A stretch of 56,373 nt of DNA from Paenibacillus nuruki (GCF_001721045.1 NZ_MDER01000053.1:1-56373), one strand, 5' to 3'. Positions 8,189 to 19,691 are shown, numbered from the stretch's first letter. Notes: a model not told the origin generated them from the sequence alone. Made by a program: numbers and translations.

Positions 8189-10702
8189 TTATTTGACCAA
8201 TTGTCCGCGGGTTACGCCTAATTGGTTGGTTGCTTTTAGCGTACGCCATACTTGAGTTCCGTTGATTTCACCACGTAATGCTTTGGTGTATAATTCGATG
8301 ACTTCTATCACTTGCTCTGGCGTTTCTTCCAAGAACTCAATGCGATAACTAGGTACGCCCAAGTTCAAGAAGTCACTTAGATATTCTGCACCTGATTGCT
8401 CAATCGCATTATAAACAGTATTCCGACATCCTTCATCTACACGTACAGGATGAGACATCCCAATCCGGTCTTGTAACGAAACACGTTTCTCTTCACAAGG
8501 ACGACCACAGTTGGTATAGTCTGTCCCTTCACTCAAAAATGTACAGTATACACAATGCTCTGTATGGAACATCGGCATATGTTGATGAATAACCACTTCT
8601 AATTGAGAAGTCTTCGTGCGACTTAATAAATCAACCATTTGTTGAATATTCAAATCGTATGAAGGGGTAATCCGGTCTACACCTGCTTCTAAGAATAGAT
8701 CCACTGTTTTGTGATTGGCTACATTCAATGAGAAATCGCCGATCAATTCAGGATGGTTCTCTTCTGGGTGTGTCTGACGACGGCTTAAATAGTAATATAA
8801 TGCTCCTGTATTACGCACCAATACCGCATCGGGTTGTAAACGCAAAATATTCGCATGATATCCATTTTCACCAGGCATATGAATACGAGGTGTAGCTAAA
8901 GCAATTTTTTTGCCAGCTGCACGTACAGCTGCCACCGCTGCTGGAAATTGCTTGATAAATTCAAAGTCTGCATAGATCATTTCGATTCCAGCTTGTAGTG
9001 CTGCTTCGACTTGCTCTACACTACGACATAATGCTGTTAATGTAGCAGCCGTTCCTTGTACAGGTGCAGATGCCGCCACAGCATCGCTGTAGACTTCGAT
9101 ATCACGTTGAATATATACCGGAGGCTTCGGACGCTCTCCTGCAAGTTGTTCTACCGCCTGACGACGAATATTGTTAAGCTCACGCATCGGGATAATAATA
9201 TCGCCATGCAATTGAACTTCTAATTGATCCAATTGGAAAACAGTTCCTCCCAGACGACCGAATTGTTCTTCCAATAATTCAGAAGTCATCGGACGCTTAG
9301 CAGCGATCTCCAGTTCCATTTCAGAGTCGACACGTACTGTGACTCCTTTTTGTACATCGGTCCACCATGTTACTAAAGGCTGACCTACATGACCAACAGC
9401 TTTGACATGAACAGGGAATACACGGTAAGGCTTCTCAGTATCAAAACTTTGTCTCATCCGTTTATCCAGTGCAGGATCGTTGGTTTTCCAGACTTTATCG
9501 CCTACATGTACACGATGCAAATTAACATCGTTACGTCCTGGAACAATATCGACCATCCATGTCTCATCAGCTTCGCCTTCGATTTTCACGCCTTTACGAC
9601 GTAGATCATAGACGCGTCCACCCTGCTCTTTTTGCGTAGGATCTCCAGCATCAAATACGATACCGTCTCCACGTTTAAGCGGAGCTTCTAAGCGACAGAC
9701 TACGCCATCACGCAAGACTTGCTCGACACGTCCCATATAAACACCACGGCTTTTCGGGAATGTACCGTCTACTAACTTCTTATTGTTCGTTCCATCTAAG
9801 AAACCATGAGTGAATCCACGGGAAAAGCTTTGTTCCAATTCACGAATATCTTCACGTGTAATCGAATCCCGATCACCTTCAAAATAGCGATCGATCGCTT
9901 TACGGTATTTACTCACAACGTTGGCTACATATTCAGGTGTTTTGAGACGACCTTCAATTTTGAAAGAAGTTACTCCTGCTTCGATCAGTTCAGGCATAAT
10001 ATCGATAGCTGCTAGATCTTTAGGAGAAAGCAAATACGTTACGTCTCCCATAATCTTCTGCGTGCCATCAACCATTAGATCATATGGCAAACGACAAGCT
10101 TGTGCACATTCGCCACGGTTTGCTGAACGTCCGCCCCACATTTCAGAAGTTAGACACTGACCGGAGTAAGATACACATAGTGCTCCATGAACAAATACTT
10201 CCATCGGCAGACGTGCTTGCTCACCGATTTTTTTGATTTGTTTCAGGTTATTTTCACGTCCTAGAACGACACGTTCGATATCAAATGGCTTCGTAAATTC
10301 GACCGCTTCTGGTGATGTAATCGTCATCTGCGTCGAACCATGAATCGGGAAATCCGGTGAAATTTCACGGATCATTTTAACCAATCCCAAATCTTGTACG
10401 ATAACTGCATCCACACCTGCAACTACGCAAGCATCAATCAATTCACGCGCATCGGCTAATTCATTTTCAAATACCAGTATATTAAAGGTTAAAAACCCTT
10501 TGACTCCATAACTATGCAAAAACGACATAATCTCAGGCAACTCATCCATACGGAAATTGTTCGCACGAGCCCGCGCATTGAACTTCTCCACGCCAAAAAA
10601 GACTGCGTCTGCCCCATTGGCTACCGCCGCCCGCATGCAGTCCCAGTCACCCGCAGGTGCTAAAAGCTCCACGTCTTCTCTTCGTAACCCTGTATCACTC
10701 AT
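8189..10702 (-). CDS. U32-family peptidase/hydroxylase-like protein, long two-part form (RlhA/YdcP-like N-half)
   Basis: The 837-residue protein starts with the U32 signature VELLAPAGDWD and continues through FNARARANNF, a typical TIM-barrel layout. The cysteine pattern near residues 180-206 (QCLTSEMWGG..GECAQACR) matches U32 proteins such as RlhA and TrhP. These act in rRNA or tRNA hydroxylation rather than proteolysis in E. coli. The middle region resembles DUF3656. The C-terminal part (about 560-837) is a second barrel-like segment with its own cysteine set: HCVYC near 716, CGRPC near 730, and EGC near 758. That is longer than the roughly 650-residue E. coli enzyme and implies a second metal or Fe-S site. 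The ATG lies 13 bases from AGGAGG, a slightly long spacing. Confidence 0.88.
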   Translation of the reverse strand: MSDTGLRREDVELLAPAGDWDCMRAAVANGADAVFFGVEKFNARARANNFRMDELPEIMSFLHSYGVKGFLTFNILVFENELADARELIDACVVAGVDAVIVQDLGLVKMIREISPDFPIHGSTQMTITSPEAVEFTKPFDIERVVLGRENNLKQIKKIGEQARLPMEVFVHGALCVSYSGQCLTSEMWGGRSANRGECAQACRLPYDLMVDGTQKIMGDVTYLLSPKDLAAIDIMPELIEAGVTSFKIEGRLKTPEYVANVVSKYRKAIDRYFEGDRDSITREDIRELEQSFSRGFTHGFLDGTNNKKLVDGTFPKSRGVYMGRVEQVLRDGVVCRLEAPLKRGDGIVFDAGDPTQKEQGGRVYDLRRKGVKIEGEADETWMVDIVPGRNDVNLHRVHVGDKVWKTNDPALDKRMRQSFDTEKPYRVFPVHVKAVGHVGQPLVTWWTDVQKGVTVRVDSEMELEIAAKRPMTSELLEEQFGRLGGTVFQLDQLEVQLHGDIIIPMRELNNIRRQAVEQLAGERPKPPVYIQRDIEVYSDAVAASAPVQGTAATLTALCRSVEQVEAALQAGIEMIYADFEFIKQFPAAVAAVRAAGKKIALATPRIHMPGENGYHANILRLQPDAVLVRNTGALYYYLSRRQTHPEENHPELIGDFSLNVANHKTVDLFLEAGVDRITPSYDLNIQQMVDLLSRTKTSQLEVVIHQHMPMFHTEHCVYCTFLSEGTDYTNCGRPCEEKRVSLQDRIGMSHPVRVDEGCRNTVYNAIEQSGAEYLSDFLNLGVPSYRIEFLEETPEQVIEVIELYTKALRGEINGTQVWRTLKATNQLGVTRGQLVK

Positions 10703-10900
10703 GTAGAATTTATATCCTCCTAGATTGCCTTAGTTCTGGCAATACTTTTTTAATAGTTATCATCATCATTGTTATCAACAGATCATATGATTTAAATTTA
10801 TTCTAATTCCAGTGTAACAGACCTAAGAGCGTCTATCTACCTTATTGCTTGAATTTTCAATGAAAATCATGATCTTTTTTCATATTTATTCATAAGAAAA

Positions 10901-10920
10901 AGCTACCCGTTAAGGTAGCT
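10901..10920 (-). terminator. Terminator of copper-amine-oxidase-N-domain gene
   Basis: AGCTACC/GGTAGCT stem with 6-base loop, followed on the minus strand by TTTTTC. It lies 20 bases after the stop of the gene at 10940. Confidence 0.8.
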
Positions 10921-10939
10921 CTATTCTTGCTTACATATT

Positions 10940-12862
10940 TTAAGAGGTTAATTGAAAAGAAGCTAAGACTTTAGCTAAATCTGCTTGATGCACAGGTGTA
11001 TTGTTAGTATTGTTTACTTCATCACCTAGGATATACGTCATTTTCCCTTTGGTAAATATCGTATACGTGCCTGTATATGGATGAGTAGCATCTGGATAAT
11101 TAGCTGTAAAGGTATAAGCAGGAACACCTGCAAACGTTGTTGGCGTGCCTTCAGATAGTTCTACACCATATACATTATTATCACCTGAACCCTCAAATGT
11201 CGCTTTCCATTGAGTGACTGCTTTTTCCAAAGAACTGGTTGTCTTGGTCGAAATATTGAAAGATCCACCAGTATGAGAGAAATACACATAAGAAGATTCG
11301 TAATCATTGTCTGTGCTTGTCCAATGACGAGGAACTTGCACACTGTAATGATTCGCTTCTGATGTATGTGTCGCTACTTTGCTACGATCTTGTGAATAGT
11401 AGTCAACAGGTAATGAACCAAAGTTCTCTTCCAGTGTAGGGAAATCAATTTCCAACGAATCGATCATTACCTGGAAATCAGCATCTTTCGATGCTTTATC
11501 GGATGGCGTACTGTATTCCATATAATAACGATATCCGTCTTTTTGGAACAAGACTTCATATTCAGTCATCCATGTATCACCAAATGTATATTCTAACTTA
11601 TTCACAGTCGCAGTCTGTCCTGCAATTTCTTTTTGCTCGCTACCCAAGTTACGGTAAGCATCGCTATTGAAATTGTCTGCAAACCAGCCTTGAATCTTCT
11701 GTAACCATTCTGCTAGCGTACTCCCTGCTGGTGCGCTATAAACATTAACAGCGACGTAAGATCCATCTTTTGCAGAAGCATCTACACTGCTCTCACTAGC
11801 TTCAAAATCAGCCGGAAGTTCCATATAAACACCATATTCACTAGCTTCTAACGTTTTGCCTGTGCCTGTATCTTCTTCTTTACTAGCAAGATCTTCCATT
11901 GCTTTGTCAGCACTATTGAATGACGTTTTGAACGAATTTAATAATGAAGTTACTTTGGCTTTAGTAAAGTCTTTGTAACTGGTTGCTTCTGAATCAGCAT
12001 ACATCACATAATAAACATGCCCATTCCCTGTATACACACGAGTTTGAGACAAAATGCCATCTGAATCTTTAGAAGTAATATAAGCATAGTTGCCTTTACT
12101 GCTATTGACTACTTTTTGATCGACGATCATTTCTCCAGCATCTTGAGCAGAAGAAACCAATTCATCTAATAAATCTTGTAGATCACTCTCACTACCTTGA
12201 CCTACCATGGCGATCTCAGGATCTACAAAAATTTGCAGATAGTATTTAGCTTCATTGTCCATAAATGCTGCATTTTTGCCATCCTGTAAACCAAGGTTCG
12301 TCAGATCACTTGGATAGTTTATCGACCATTGATATTTACTACTGCCTATTTTCGTTTTACCGACATGTGTAGATTTATCTGTACCACTATCTGTTGTAGC
12401 TGGAGCTACCGTGATAATCATTTGACCGGATACTACTTTGAACTTAGCACCGATACTTTTGGCTACAGAGCGAACAGGAACCATTAAGATACCTGACTTC
12501 ATCACAGGAGCTGCATCCAATGTAAATGTAGAACCATTAAGATAAGCTTTTTTGCTACCGATTGTCATCGAAAGCGTACGTTTGCCATACATCAACTTGA
12601 TTGAATCATTTTCTTGCAACTTCACCTGTGCTTTGAATGCACGTGTGAATAGACCTAATTGCACCATCGTGATTCCATTACTTTCGTAAGGTTTGACGAT
12701 CGTTTGCTTTTGACCATTGATCGTTGCAGATGTACTGCCTTTTTTGATCTTCAATTCCAATAGTGCTGCTGCCGATGCTGTTCCTGTTGTTGCATACACG
12801 GTGGTCAACACGAGCACAATAGCCAGTAGACTTGAAGCGGTAATCCGCAACCACTTACTCAT
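10940..12862 (-). CDS. Secreted protein with copper amine oxidase N-terminal-like domain
   Basis: The 640-residue protein has a clear signal peptide (about 1-32, cleavage near ASA-A). Residues about 35-155 resemble the copper amine oxidase N-domain repeat common in Paenibacillus exported proteins (MVQLGLFTRAF, MVPVRSVAKSIGAKF, GQMIITVAP). The remainder looks like three repeated segments of about 150 residues (YQWSINYPSDL.., YGVYMELPADF.., HYSVQVPRHW..), each a possible PsbP/Mog1-like beta module. No catalytic oxidase domain is present, so it is not an amine oxidase. The start ATG follows GAGGAGCTTGA. It lies 96 bases after the HtrA-like gene without a terminator between, so the two are probably co-transcribed and act at the cell surface. 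Confidence 0.85.
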   Translation of the reverse strand: MSKWLRITASSLLAIVLVLTTVYATTGTASAAALLELKIKKGSTSATINGQKQTIVKPYESNGITMVQLGLFTRAFKAQVKLQENDSIKLMYGKRTLSMTIGSKKAYLNGSTFTLDAAPVMKSGILMVPVRSVAKSIGAKFKVVSGQMIITVAPATTDSGTDKSTHVGKTKIGSSKYQWSINYPSDLTNLGLQDGKNAAFMDNEAKYYLQIFVDPEIAMVGQGSESDLQDLLDELVSSAQDAGEMIVDQKVVNSSKGNYAYITSKDSDGILSQTRVYTGNGHVYYVMYADSEATSYKDFTKAKVTSLLNSFKTSFNSADKAMEDLASKEEDTGTGKTLEASEYGVYMELPADFEASESSVDASAKDGSYVAVNVYSAPAGSTLAEWLQKIQGWFADNFNSDAYRNLGSEQKEIAGQTATVNKLEYTFGDTWMTEYEVLFQKDGYRYYMEYSTPSDKASKDADFQVMIDSLEIDFPTLEENFGSLPVDYYSQDRSKVATHTSEANHYSVQVPRHWTSTDNDYESSYVYFSHTGGSFNISTKTTSSLEKAVTQWKATFEGSGDNNVYGVELSEGTPTTFAGVPAYTFTANYPDATHPYTGTYTIFTKGKMTYILGDEVNNTNNTPVHQADLAKVLASFQLTS

Positions 12863-12958
12863 TCAAGCTCCTCATTTCTGTATCCAAGCTTGCTGGAAAT
12901 TCCAACAGCGATGTCTGATCTTTACTTTTTAAATGGTACTATTAGATCTAAAAGTATC

Positions 12959-14050
12959 TTATTCTTTACTTAATTTCACTTGACGATTCACGATATCACC
13001 ATTCGATTGCATCACAAGTTTGACCTTTTGTCCGGGTACATAAGATTTGAGAATTTCGTTCAAATCGACAACAGTGTGTACTTTTTTACCGTTTACACTG
13101 TAGAGAATATCGCCTTTTTTGATCCCTGCTTTGCTAGCAATCGTCGAGTTCACTTTTCCTACAGTCAATGCATCGTCTGTAGGCATACCGCTAAGAGCAT
13201 CTTCACTTTCTTCAAAATCTAGCCCCAGCGAAGCCCGATGAACTTCTCCGTATTTGAATAACTGTCCAATAATATATTGAACGGTATCTGCTGGGATCGT
13301 AAATCCAAGATTGTCTACGCCCAATGCTTCATATTTCATAGTGTTGATCCCGATCACTTTACCATCCATATTCACTAAAGGACCGCCGCTATTTCCCGGA
13401 TTGATTGCTGCATCCGTTTGAAGCAATTTGTACGAAGCATCAACTGCACGATTAACCCCGCTAATAATTCCGGATGTTGCTGAATTGCGTAGTGAAAGAG
13501 ACAACGGTGTTCCAATCGCTACTACTTGCTCGCCGACAACAGGTTGTTCTTTACTAGACACAAAAGAAGCAACTTTTAGTGATGTAGCATTGATTTTGAT
13601 AATGGCTAGATCACTTACCGTATCGCTATAAATTTCTTTAACCAAATACGTTTTGCTATTCCCTTTGGCTTCCGATGTAATAACTTTAGCTCCAGGTTCC
13701 ATACTATCGATCACATGGGCATTGGTTACAATCCATCCATCTGATGAAATAATAACGCCTGAACCGAAAGCAATACCTGTTCCGCCGGGTTCTTCGTCTC
13801 CTGAACCGCCTTCAGCAGCAATCGCTTCCGCACTGGCTGTGCCTACAATACCGACAACCGAAGGAGAGATACGTGCAATAATTTTGGAAATATTACTTGT
13901 GGTAGAAGCTGCATACTTAGGAGATGAATATGTATAACTTGAAGCGTCGCTTGTATCCGATGCCCATACCGATGGTTGTGCCGGTAACATCAACACAGAA
14001 GTTAATAATACAAGTGCAGGTAATTTGGATCGGAATAATTTCAAATTCAT
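12959..14050 (-). CDS. Secreted HtrA/DegP-like serine protease with PDZ domain
   Basis: The 363-residue protein has a signal peptide (about 1-30, MNLKLFRSK then a hydrophobic core ending WASD). A trypsin-like domain has catalytic His in TNAHVID (near 112), Asp in SDLAIIK (near 148) and Ser in GNSGGPL (near 219). A C-terminal PDZ domain covers about residues 260-355. HtrA proteins degrade or refold damaged exported proteins. Unlike the B. subtilis HtrA set, which keeps a cytoplasmic tail and membrane anchor, this one appears fully secreted or lipid-free. The gene heads a likely two-gene unit with the copper-amine-oxidase-N protein, which could be a substrate or partner. Confidence 0.92.
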   Translation of the reverse strand: MNLKLFRSKLPALVLLTSVLMLPAQPSVWASDTSDASSYTYSSPKYAASTTSNISKIIARISPSVVGIVGTASAEAIAAEGGSGDEEPGGTGIAFGSGVIISSDGWIVTNAHVIDSMEPGAKVITSEAKGNSKTYLVKEIYSDTVSDLAIIKINATSLKVASFVSSKEQPVVGEQVVAIGTPLSLSLRNSATSGIISGVNRAVDASYKLLQTDAAINPGNSGGPLVNMDGKVIGINTMKYEALGVDNLGFTIPADTVQYIIGQLFKYGEVHRASLGLDFEESEDALSGMPTDDALTVGKVNSTIASKAGIKKGDILYSVNGKKVHTVVDLNEILKSYVPGQKVKLVMQSNGDIVNRQVKLSKE

Positions 14051-14210
14051 CCAGCCTTTCTATAGTTGCGTATACGTTCCTGTAAAATCATCATGTTGTA
14101 GGAACAATAGTCTGATTCCAATGTAGCATATGCACAGGTATGACACAATTGCCATGAAGAACTATCTTTCGGTAATCATTGATAAATATAAGCATATTTG
14201 GGCAAAAATA

Positions 14211-14255
14211 AGCCAGTACATCTGAATGTGTATCCTTATTCAACATGTACTGGCT
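14211..14255 (-). terminator. Terminator of uvrBA
   Basis: Eleven-bp perfect stem AGCCAGTACAT/ATGTACTGGCT with a 23-base loop, followed on the minus strand by TATTTTT. It lies 22 bases after the uvrA stop. Confidence 0.78.
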
Positions 14256-14276
14256 ATGATTACTTTATTTCATTGT

Positions 14277-17147
14277 TTAAACCTGACTGCTTTCAAGTTC
14301 ACGACTACGCTGTGTATCTCGTTCCAAAATAGGTTTGAGATAGTGCCCTGTGTATGAATTCTTCACTTTGACTAATTGTTCAGGGCTACCCGATGCCAGA
14401 ATCGTACCTCCACCGCTACCACCTTCTGGACCAAGATCGATCAAATAATCGGCTGTTTTGATTACATCCAGATTATGCTCAATCACCAGTACAGAATCAC
14501 CAGAATCGACTAGACGATGAAGTACTGTTAATAGACGATCAATATCATCTACATGTAGTCCTGTTGTCGGCTCATCCAAAATGTAGATCGTTTTACCTGT
14601 GCTACGACGATGTAATTCAGAAGCCAATTTCACACGTTGCGCTTCACCACCGGATAATGTAGTAGCAGGTTGTCCAAGCTTCACATAACCCAGACCTACA
14701 TCGAATAGTGTTTGCATTTTACGCTGAATACGAGGAATGTTTTGGAAGAAATCTACGCCATCCTCCACTGTCATTTCAAGCACATCCGAGATACTTTTGT
14801 TTTTGTATTTCACTTCAAGTGTCTCACGGTTATAACGTTTTCCTTTGCAGATTTCGCAAGGTACATATACGTCTGGTAAAAAGTGCATTTCGATCTTGAT
14901 AATACCGTCTCCGCGACAAGCTTCACAGCGTCCACCTTTAACATTAAAGCTAAAGCGACCTTTTTTGTAACCACGTACTTTGGCTTCATTGGTCTGTGCG
15001 AATAAATCACGAATATCATCGAATACACCTGTATATGTTGCTGGATTAGAGCGTGGTGTACGACCGATAGGTGATTGGTCAATATCAACTACTTTATCCA
15101 CATGCTCTAGTCCACGGATTTCACGATATTCACCTGGACGAACTCTAGCTTTGTTCAGATCACGAGCTAGTGTTTTGTACAGGATTTCATTAACGAGTGT
15201 TGATTTACCAGAACCCGATACACCCGTTACAGCTGTAAACAATCCAATAGGGAATTTAACATTTACATTTTTAAGATTGTTTTCTTTGGCTCCACGAATC
15301 TCTAACCAACGATCACTTGCTTCACGGCGCTTCGCAGGAACAGGGATAAATTTGCGTCCACTTAGATATTGACCAGTCAACGAATCAGGATGCGCCATAA
15401 TCTCAGCAGGTGTTCCTTCTGCGATCACATGCCCACCATGGATTCCTGCACCCGGTCCGATATCAATAATATGATCAGCCGCCATCATCGTGTCTTCATC
15501 ATGCTCAACTACGATCAATGTATTTCCTAGATCACGCATATGCTCTAACGTATGAATCAGACGATCATTATCCCGTTGATGTAGCCCAATACTAGGCTCA
15601 TCCAGAATATAAAGTACACCGGTTAGACTAGAACCGATCTGTGTCGCTAAGCGAATACGCTGTGCTTCACCACCGGATAATGTTCCTGCCGCACGTGCCA
15701 TCGTCAAATATTCTAGACCTACATTAACAAGGAATCCTAGACGACTACCGATTTCTTTCAAAATTAAGCGAGCAATACTTTGTTCTTTTTCACTCAATAC
15801 TAGATTTTCAAAAAAAGTAGTTGCATCGCCAATAGGCATCGCTGTCACTTCTGAAATATTCACTTGATTGACGGTAACTGCAAGAATTTCTTTTTTGAGA
15901 CGATTTCCTTTACATACCGGACAAGGCTTCGCACTCATAAATCCTTCGATATATTCACGCATACTATCTGAAGACGTATCTTTATAACGACGTTCCAAAT
16001 TATGAACAATGCCTTCGAACAGCACTTGAGCTTCTTTTTTCTGTCCAAAGTCACTTTCATAACGGAAGCGAATCTTTTGTTCACCTGATCCTTTTAAAAT
16101 CAGATTAATCTGCTCTTCTTTTAATTCAGATACAGGTACATCAATCGGAATCTTGTAATGCTCACATACTGATTTTAGAAATTGAGGATAATAGTTCGAT
16201 AATCCACCACTCCATGCTTGAAAAGCACCTTGATCGATCGTTTTACTTTTATCAGGAATCAGTAAATCTGGATCAACAACCATACGTACACCCAGACCAT
16301 CACATTCAGTACAAGCTCCAAACGGGCTGTTAAACGAAAACATACGTGGGGATAACTCTTCCATACTGAATCCACAGATCGGACACGCAAAGTTGGAACT
16401 AAAGCGAAGTTCTTCTTTGTCGATAATATCTACCAGCAATTGACCGCCAGACATTTTCAAAGCCATCTCAATCGAATCTGCCAGACGAGTAGCTACATCT
16501 TCTTTGACTACAATACGGTCAACCACAACTTCAATGGTATGTTTTTTATTTTTTTCCAATTGAATATCTTCAGATACATCTCTAATCTCGCCATTCACAC
16601 GAGCACGCACAAATCCTTGCTTAGAGATTTCAGAGAAAATACTTTTGTGTTCACCTTTACGTCCCGAAATGACTGGTGCCAAAATTTGCAGACGGGTACG
16701 TTCTGGATATTCCATAATACGATCAACCATCTGCTCTACCGTTTGCGACGTAATCTCAACTCCATGCACAGGACAATGAGGATGACCTACTCGTGCAAAC
16801 AAAAGACGTAAATAGTCATAAATCTCCGTTACTGTACCTACTGTAGAACGAGGGTTACGACTTGTTGTTTTCTGATCGATCGAAATTGCAGGAGACAATC
16901 CTTCGATTGAATCTACATCCGGCTTCTCCATTTGTCCCAAAAACTGACGAGCATACGCAGATAATGATTCGACATAACGACGTTGACCTTCTGCATAAAT
17001 CGTATCAAATGCCAGTGAAGATTTCCCTGATCCACTTAACCCTGTTAATACCACAAAGCTATCGCGCGGGATACTAATATCAATATTTTTGAGGTTATGT
17101 GCGCGTGCACCTTTGACCTCGATAAATTTGTTTGCCAAATAATCCAA
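14277..17147 (-). CDS. uvrA: Excinuclease ABC subunit A
   Basis: The 956-residue protein is the damage-recognition ATPase of nucleotide excision repair. It has two ABC modules: Walker [10 protein letters not shown] at about 36-44 and GVSGSGKST near 644, with LSGGEAQR signatures near 490 and 832. Zinc-binding cysteines include CEACRGDG (near 742) and CEICKGKR (near 767), the module needed for DNA damage recognition. Length is normal for the family. ATG follows CTTGGAGG. It lies 203 bases downstream of uvrB on the same strand, an ordinary Firmicute uvrBA arrangement. Confidence 0.98.
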   Translation of the reverse strand: MDYLANKFIEVKGARAHNLKNIDISIPRDSFVVLTGLSGSGKSSLAFDTIYAEGQRRYVESLSAYARQFLGQMEKPDVDSIEGLSPAISIDQKTTSRNPRSTVGTVTEIYDYLRLLFARVGHPHCPVHGVEITSQTVEQMVDRIMEYPERTRLQILAPVISGRKGEHKSIFSEISKQGFVRARVNGEIRDVSEDIQLEKNKKHTIEVVVDRIVVKEDVATRLADSIEMALKMSGGQLLVDIIDKEELRFSSNFACPICGFSMEELSPRMFSFNSPFGACTECDGLGVRMVVDPDLLIPDKSKTIDQGAFQAWSGGLSNYYPQFLKSVCEHYKIPIDVPVSELKEEQINLILKGSGEQKIRFRYESDFGQKKEAQVLFEGIVHNLERRYKDTSSDSMREYIEGFMSAKPCPVCKGNRLKKEILAVTVNQVNISEVTAMPIGDATTFFENLVLSEKEQSIARLILKEIGSRLGFLVNVGLEYLTMARAAGTLSGGEAQRIRLATQIGSSLTGVLYILDEPSIGLHQRDNDRLIHTLEHMRDLGNTLIVVEHDEDTMMAADHIIDIGPGAGIHGGHVIAEGTPAEIMAHPDSLTGQYLSGRKFIPVPAKRREASDRWLEIRGAKENNLKNVNVKFPIGLFTAVTGVSGSGKSTLVNEILYKTLARDLNKARVRPGEYREIRGLEHVDKVVDIDQSPIGRTPRSNPATYTGVFDDIRDLFAQTNEAKVRGYKKGRFSFNVKGGRCEACRGDGIIKIEMHFLPDVYVPCEICKGKRYNRETLEVKYKNKSISDVLEMTVEDGVDFFQNIPRIQRKMQTLFDVGLGYVKLGQPATTLSGGEAQRVKLASELHRRSTGKTIYILDEPTTGLHVDDIDRLLTVLHRLVDSGDSVLVIEHNLDVIKTADYLIDLGPEGGSGGGTILASGSPEQLVKVKNSYTGHYLKPILERDTQRSRELESSQV

Positions 17148-17350
17148 CCTCCAAGTCCGGTGCTTCCGGAGTAATTGCTACATTTCTGTATATCCACATC
17201 TCTAATTGAGCATGTTATCCATTTAGCAGTAAGCTATGATAAAGGTTGTCAAACATCACTGGAGACAACACAGGATATTTAACAACCTTCATTATTTATC
17301 TATTCATAGATGAAGAGTAACAGGTACTCTGTTTTTGTAGAATCTGGATG

Positions 17351-19345
17351 TTATTCAGCTTTGAGTTCTAGCACAGCATCTCGCAATTCCGCTGCACGTT
17401 CAAACTGTAGATTTTTCGCTGCTTCTTTCATTTCCAGTTCAAGACGACTGATCAGTGCTTGACGATCACGTTTGGAAAGTTTCGTTTTACCGATCTCTTC
17501 CATATAACTGGCTTTGCCTTCAGCCACTTTGGTCGCTTCGATAACATCACGTATTTTTTTACGGATCGTTTGCGGAGTTATACCGTGTTCTTCATTATAA
17601 GCGATCTGAATACTACGACGACGCTCGGTTTCTGAAAGAGCTTTCTGCATTGAATCTGTAATGCGATCACCATACATAATGACTCGACCATCCGAGTTAC
17701 GTGCCGCACGACCAATAGTCTGGATCAATGAACGTTCAGAACGCAGGAATCCTTCTTTGTCCGCATCCAAAATTGCTACCAGAGATACTTCAGGTAAATC
17801 AAGTCCTTCTCGTAGCAAGTTAATCCCGACAAGAACATGGAACGTTCCCAGACGAAGATCACGCAAGATCGACATCCGTTCTAACGTCTTGATATCCGAA
17901 TGCAGATACCTGACTTTGATTCCTATTTCTTTGAGGTAATCGGTAAGGTCTTCCGACATTTTCTTGGTCAATGTCGTTAACAGTACCCGTTCATCTCGCT
18001 CAATACGTAAATGAATTTCTCCAATAATATCGTCGATCTGTCCTTTGGTTGGACGAACTTCGATAATAGGATCAAGCAGCCCTGTTGGACGAATAATCTG
18101 TTGCGTCATTTCTTGACAATGTTCCAATTCATAAGGGCCTGGTGTCGCTGAAACGAACACAATCTGACTAACTTTATCTTCGAACTCTTCGAATTTAAGC
18201 GGGCGATTATCCAATGCTGATGGAAGACGGAATCCATGCTCAACCAATACACTTTTACGCGCCTGGTCACCATTGTACATCGCTCTAATTTGCGGCAATG
18301 TTACATGTGATTCATCGACAACAATCAACATATCATCTGGAAAATAATCCATGAGTGTATACGGAGTATCTCCACGTTCACGGAAAGTAAGAGGACCGGA
18401 ATAGTTCTCAATCCCGGAGCAGAAGCCTACTTCTCTCATCATTTCAAGATCATAATTAGTACGTTGCTCTAGACGTTGTGCTTCTAGCAACTTTCCTTGT
18501 TCATTTAACACTTTAAGACGTTCTTCTAGTTCACGTTCAATATTTTTAAGCGCTACTTTAAGCGTTTCTTCTTTGGTAACAAAGTGAGATGCCGGGAAAA
18601 TAGCAATATGTTCGCGTTCACCGACTAGTTCGCCTGTCAGTACATCAATTTCAGTAATCCGTTCAATCTCGTCACCAAACAATTCAATACGTACCGCTTG
18701 TTCTCCGCGAGAAGCAGGGAAAATCTCAATCACATCACCACGTACACGGAACGTACCGCGTACAAAGTTAATATCATTCCGTTGATACTGAATATCAACC
18801 AGACGAGATAAGATCTCATTACGTGACTTCTCCATACCTACACGCAGTGATAATAACAAACCGCCGTAATCTTGAGGTGAACCCAGACCATAGATACAAG
18901 ATACACTGGCTACAATAATCACATCACGACGTTCAAATAACGAACTGGTCGCTGAGTGACGTAATTTATCGATCTCTTCATTGATACTGGAATCTTTTTC
19001 AATATACGTATCTGAAGACGGAATATAGGCTTCCGGTTGATAATAGTCATAATAACTTACAAAATAATCGACAGAATTGTTAGGGAAAAAGTCTCTAAAT
19101 TCCCCTGCTAATTGCGCCGCTAATGTTTTGTTGTGTGCAATAACCAGTGTAGGTCGTTGCACCTTGGCAATCACTTGTGCCATTGTAAATGTTTTACCTG
19201 TCCCGGTTGCCCCGAGAAGAGTCTGATACTTTTCTCCTCGTTCTATACCTTTTACCAACTCATCTATCGCTTGAGGCTGATCGCCTTGAGGAGAGAATTC
19301 CGACTGTATTTCAAATTTCTTGGAGCTGACAACAATATCATTCAT
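17351..19345 (-). CDS. uvrB: Excinuclease ABC subunit B
   Basis: The 664-residue helicase-like subunit of the UvrABC repair complex. Visible features are Walker A GATGTGKT near residue 44, the beta-hairpin [10 protein letters not shown] near 100 that probes the damaged strand, DESH box (VVDESHVTL), GRAARN motif VI, and a C-terminal UVR motif (about 630-660, [18 protein letters not shown]) that contacts UvrC. Start ATG 19345 has a modest GCAGGG site. The gene is first in the uvrBA unit, with a sigma-A promoter and LexA-like box about 215-260 bases upstream. Confidence 0.98.
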   Translation of the reverse strand: MNDIVVSSKKFEIQSEFSPQGDQPQAIDELVKGIERGEKYQTLLGATGTGKTFTMAQVIAKVQRPTLVIAHNKTLAAQLAGEFRDFFPNNSVDYFVSYYDYYQPEAYIPSSDTYIEKDSSINEEIDKLRHSATSSLFERRDVIIVASVSCIYGLGSPQDYGGLLLSLRVGMEKSRNEILSRLVDIQYQRNDINFVRGTFRVRGDVIEIFPASRGEQAVRIELFGDEIERITEIDVLTGELVGEREHIAIFPASHFVTKEETLKVALKNIERELEERLKVLNEQGKLLEAQRLEQRTNYDLEMMREVGFCSGIENYSGPLTFRERGDTPYTLMDYFPDDMLIVVDESHVTLPQIRAMYNGDQARKSVLVEHGFRLPSALDNRPLKFEEFEDKVSQIVFVSATPGPYELEHCQEMTQQIIRPTGLLDPIIEVRPTKGQIDDIIGEIHLRIERDERVLLTTLTKKMSEDLTDYLKEIGIKVRYLHSDIKTLERMSILRDLRLGTFHVLVGINLLREGLDLPEVSLVAILDADKEGFLRSERSLIQTIGRAARNSDGRVIMYGDRITDSMQKALSETERRRSIQIAYNEEHGITPQTIRKKIRDVIEATKVAEGKASYMEEIGKTKLSKRDRQALISRLELEMKEAAKNLQFERAAELRDAVLELKAE

Positions 19346-19559
19346 TGCCCTGCATCACCCTATCGTCTAAAATATAATTACACGTGCCCGATAATAACAA
19401 AAGAGACCGTTACTCAAAGTGCCGAATACATTATTCTTTACCCAACATGTACGATGGTGGCACACCATGAATTGACGAATCTCATTTTTGGTTAATTATT
19501 CTATAATAAGTTGTCTGTAGATCATATCCTCTATAGCACAGCAAAAATATACCGCTATA

Positions 19560-19605
19560 GGAATGTTTGTTCTTATATTATACTCTTCCTATTGTGTTTA
19601 TGCAA
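19560..19605 (-). promoter_or_regulatory. uvrB promoter with overlapping LexA/DinR-like box
   Basis: On the minus strand, TTGCAT (19600-19605), a 17-base spacer and TATAAT (19577-19582) form a near-ideal sigma-A promoter. Immediately downstream, AGAACAAACATTCC (19560-19573) matches the Gram-positive DinR box GAAC-N4-GTTC with one core mismatch and would cover the transcription start. SOS control of uvrB is established in Bacillus; the site here is inference from sequence. Confidence 0.68.
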
Positions 19606-19638
19606 TTGAAACAAGACTGAAATTTTAACTTTTTTTAT

Positions 19639-19656
19639 GTAAATCGTTACATTTAC
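19639..19656. repeat. Inverted repeat upstream of motA
   Basis: GTAAAT and ATTTAC arms with a 6-base centre; inside it TGTAA-ATCG-TTACA (19638-19651) is also perfect. It sits 36-53 bases before the motA ATG. It could be an operator or part of the 5' UTR; no sigma-D motif is recognisable. Confidence 0.4.
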
Positions 19657-19691
19657 GGTTATTCCCCATACCCAGAACAGGAGATGAACGA

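Noticed and set aside
7999-8196. 65-codon plus-strand frame beside the U32 gene
   Set aside because: No ribosome site, runs through the U32 terminator and into the U32 3' end; composition unlike coding.
14980-15372. 130-codon frame opposite uvrA, and other long antisense frames in uvrA, ctpB, argH and secA
   Set aside because: These are shadows of strongly conserved genes on the other strand, explained by codon bias.
17242-17289. AAGGTTGT/ACAACCTT inverted repeat between uvrB and uvrA
   Set aside because: Eight-bp stem with a 32-base loop and no T-run; too weak for a terminator, and uvrBA are expected to be co-transcribed.
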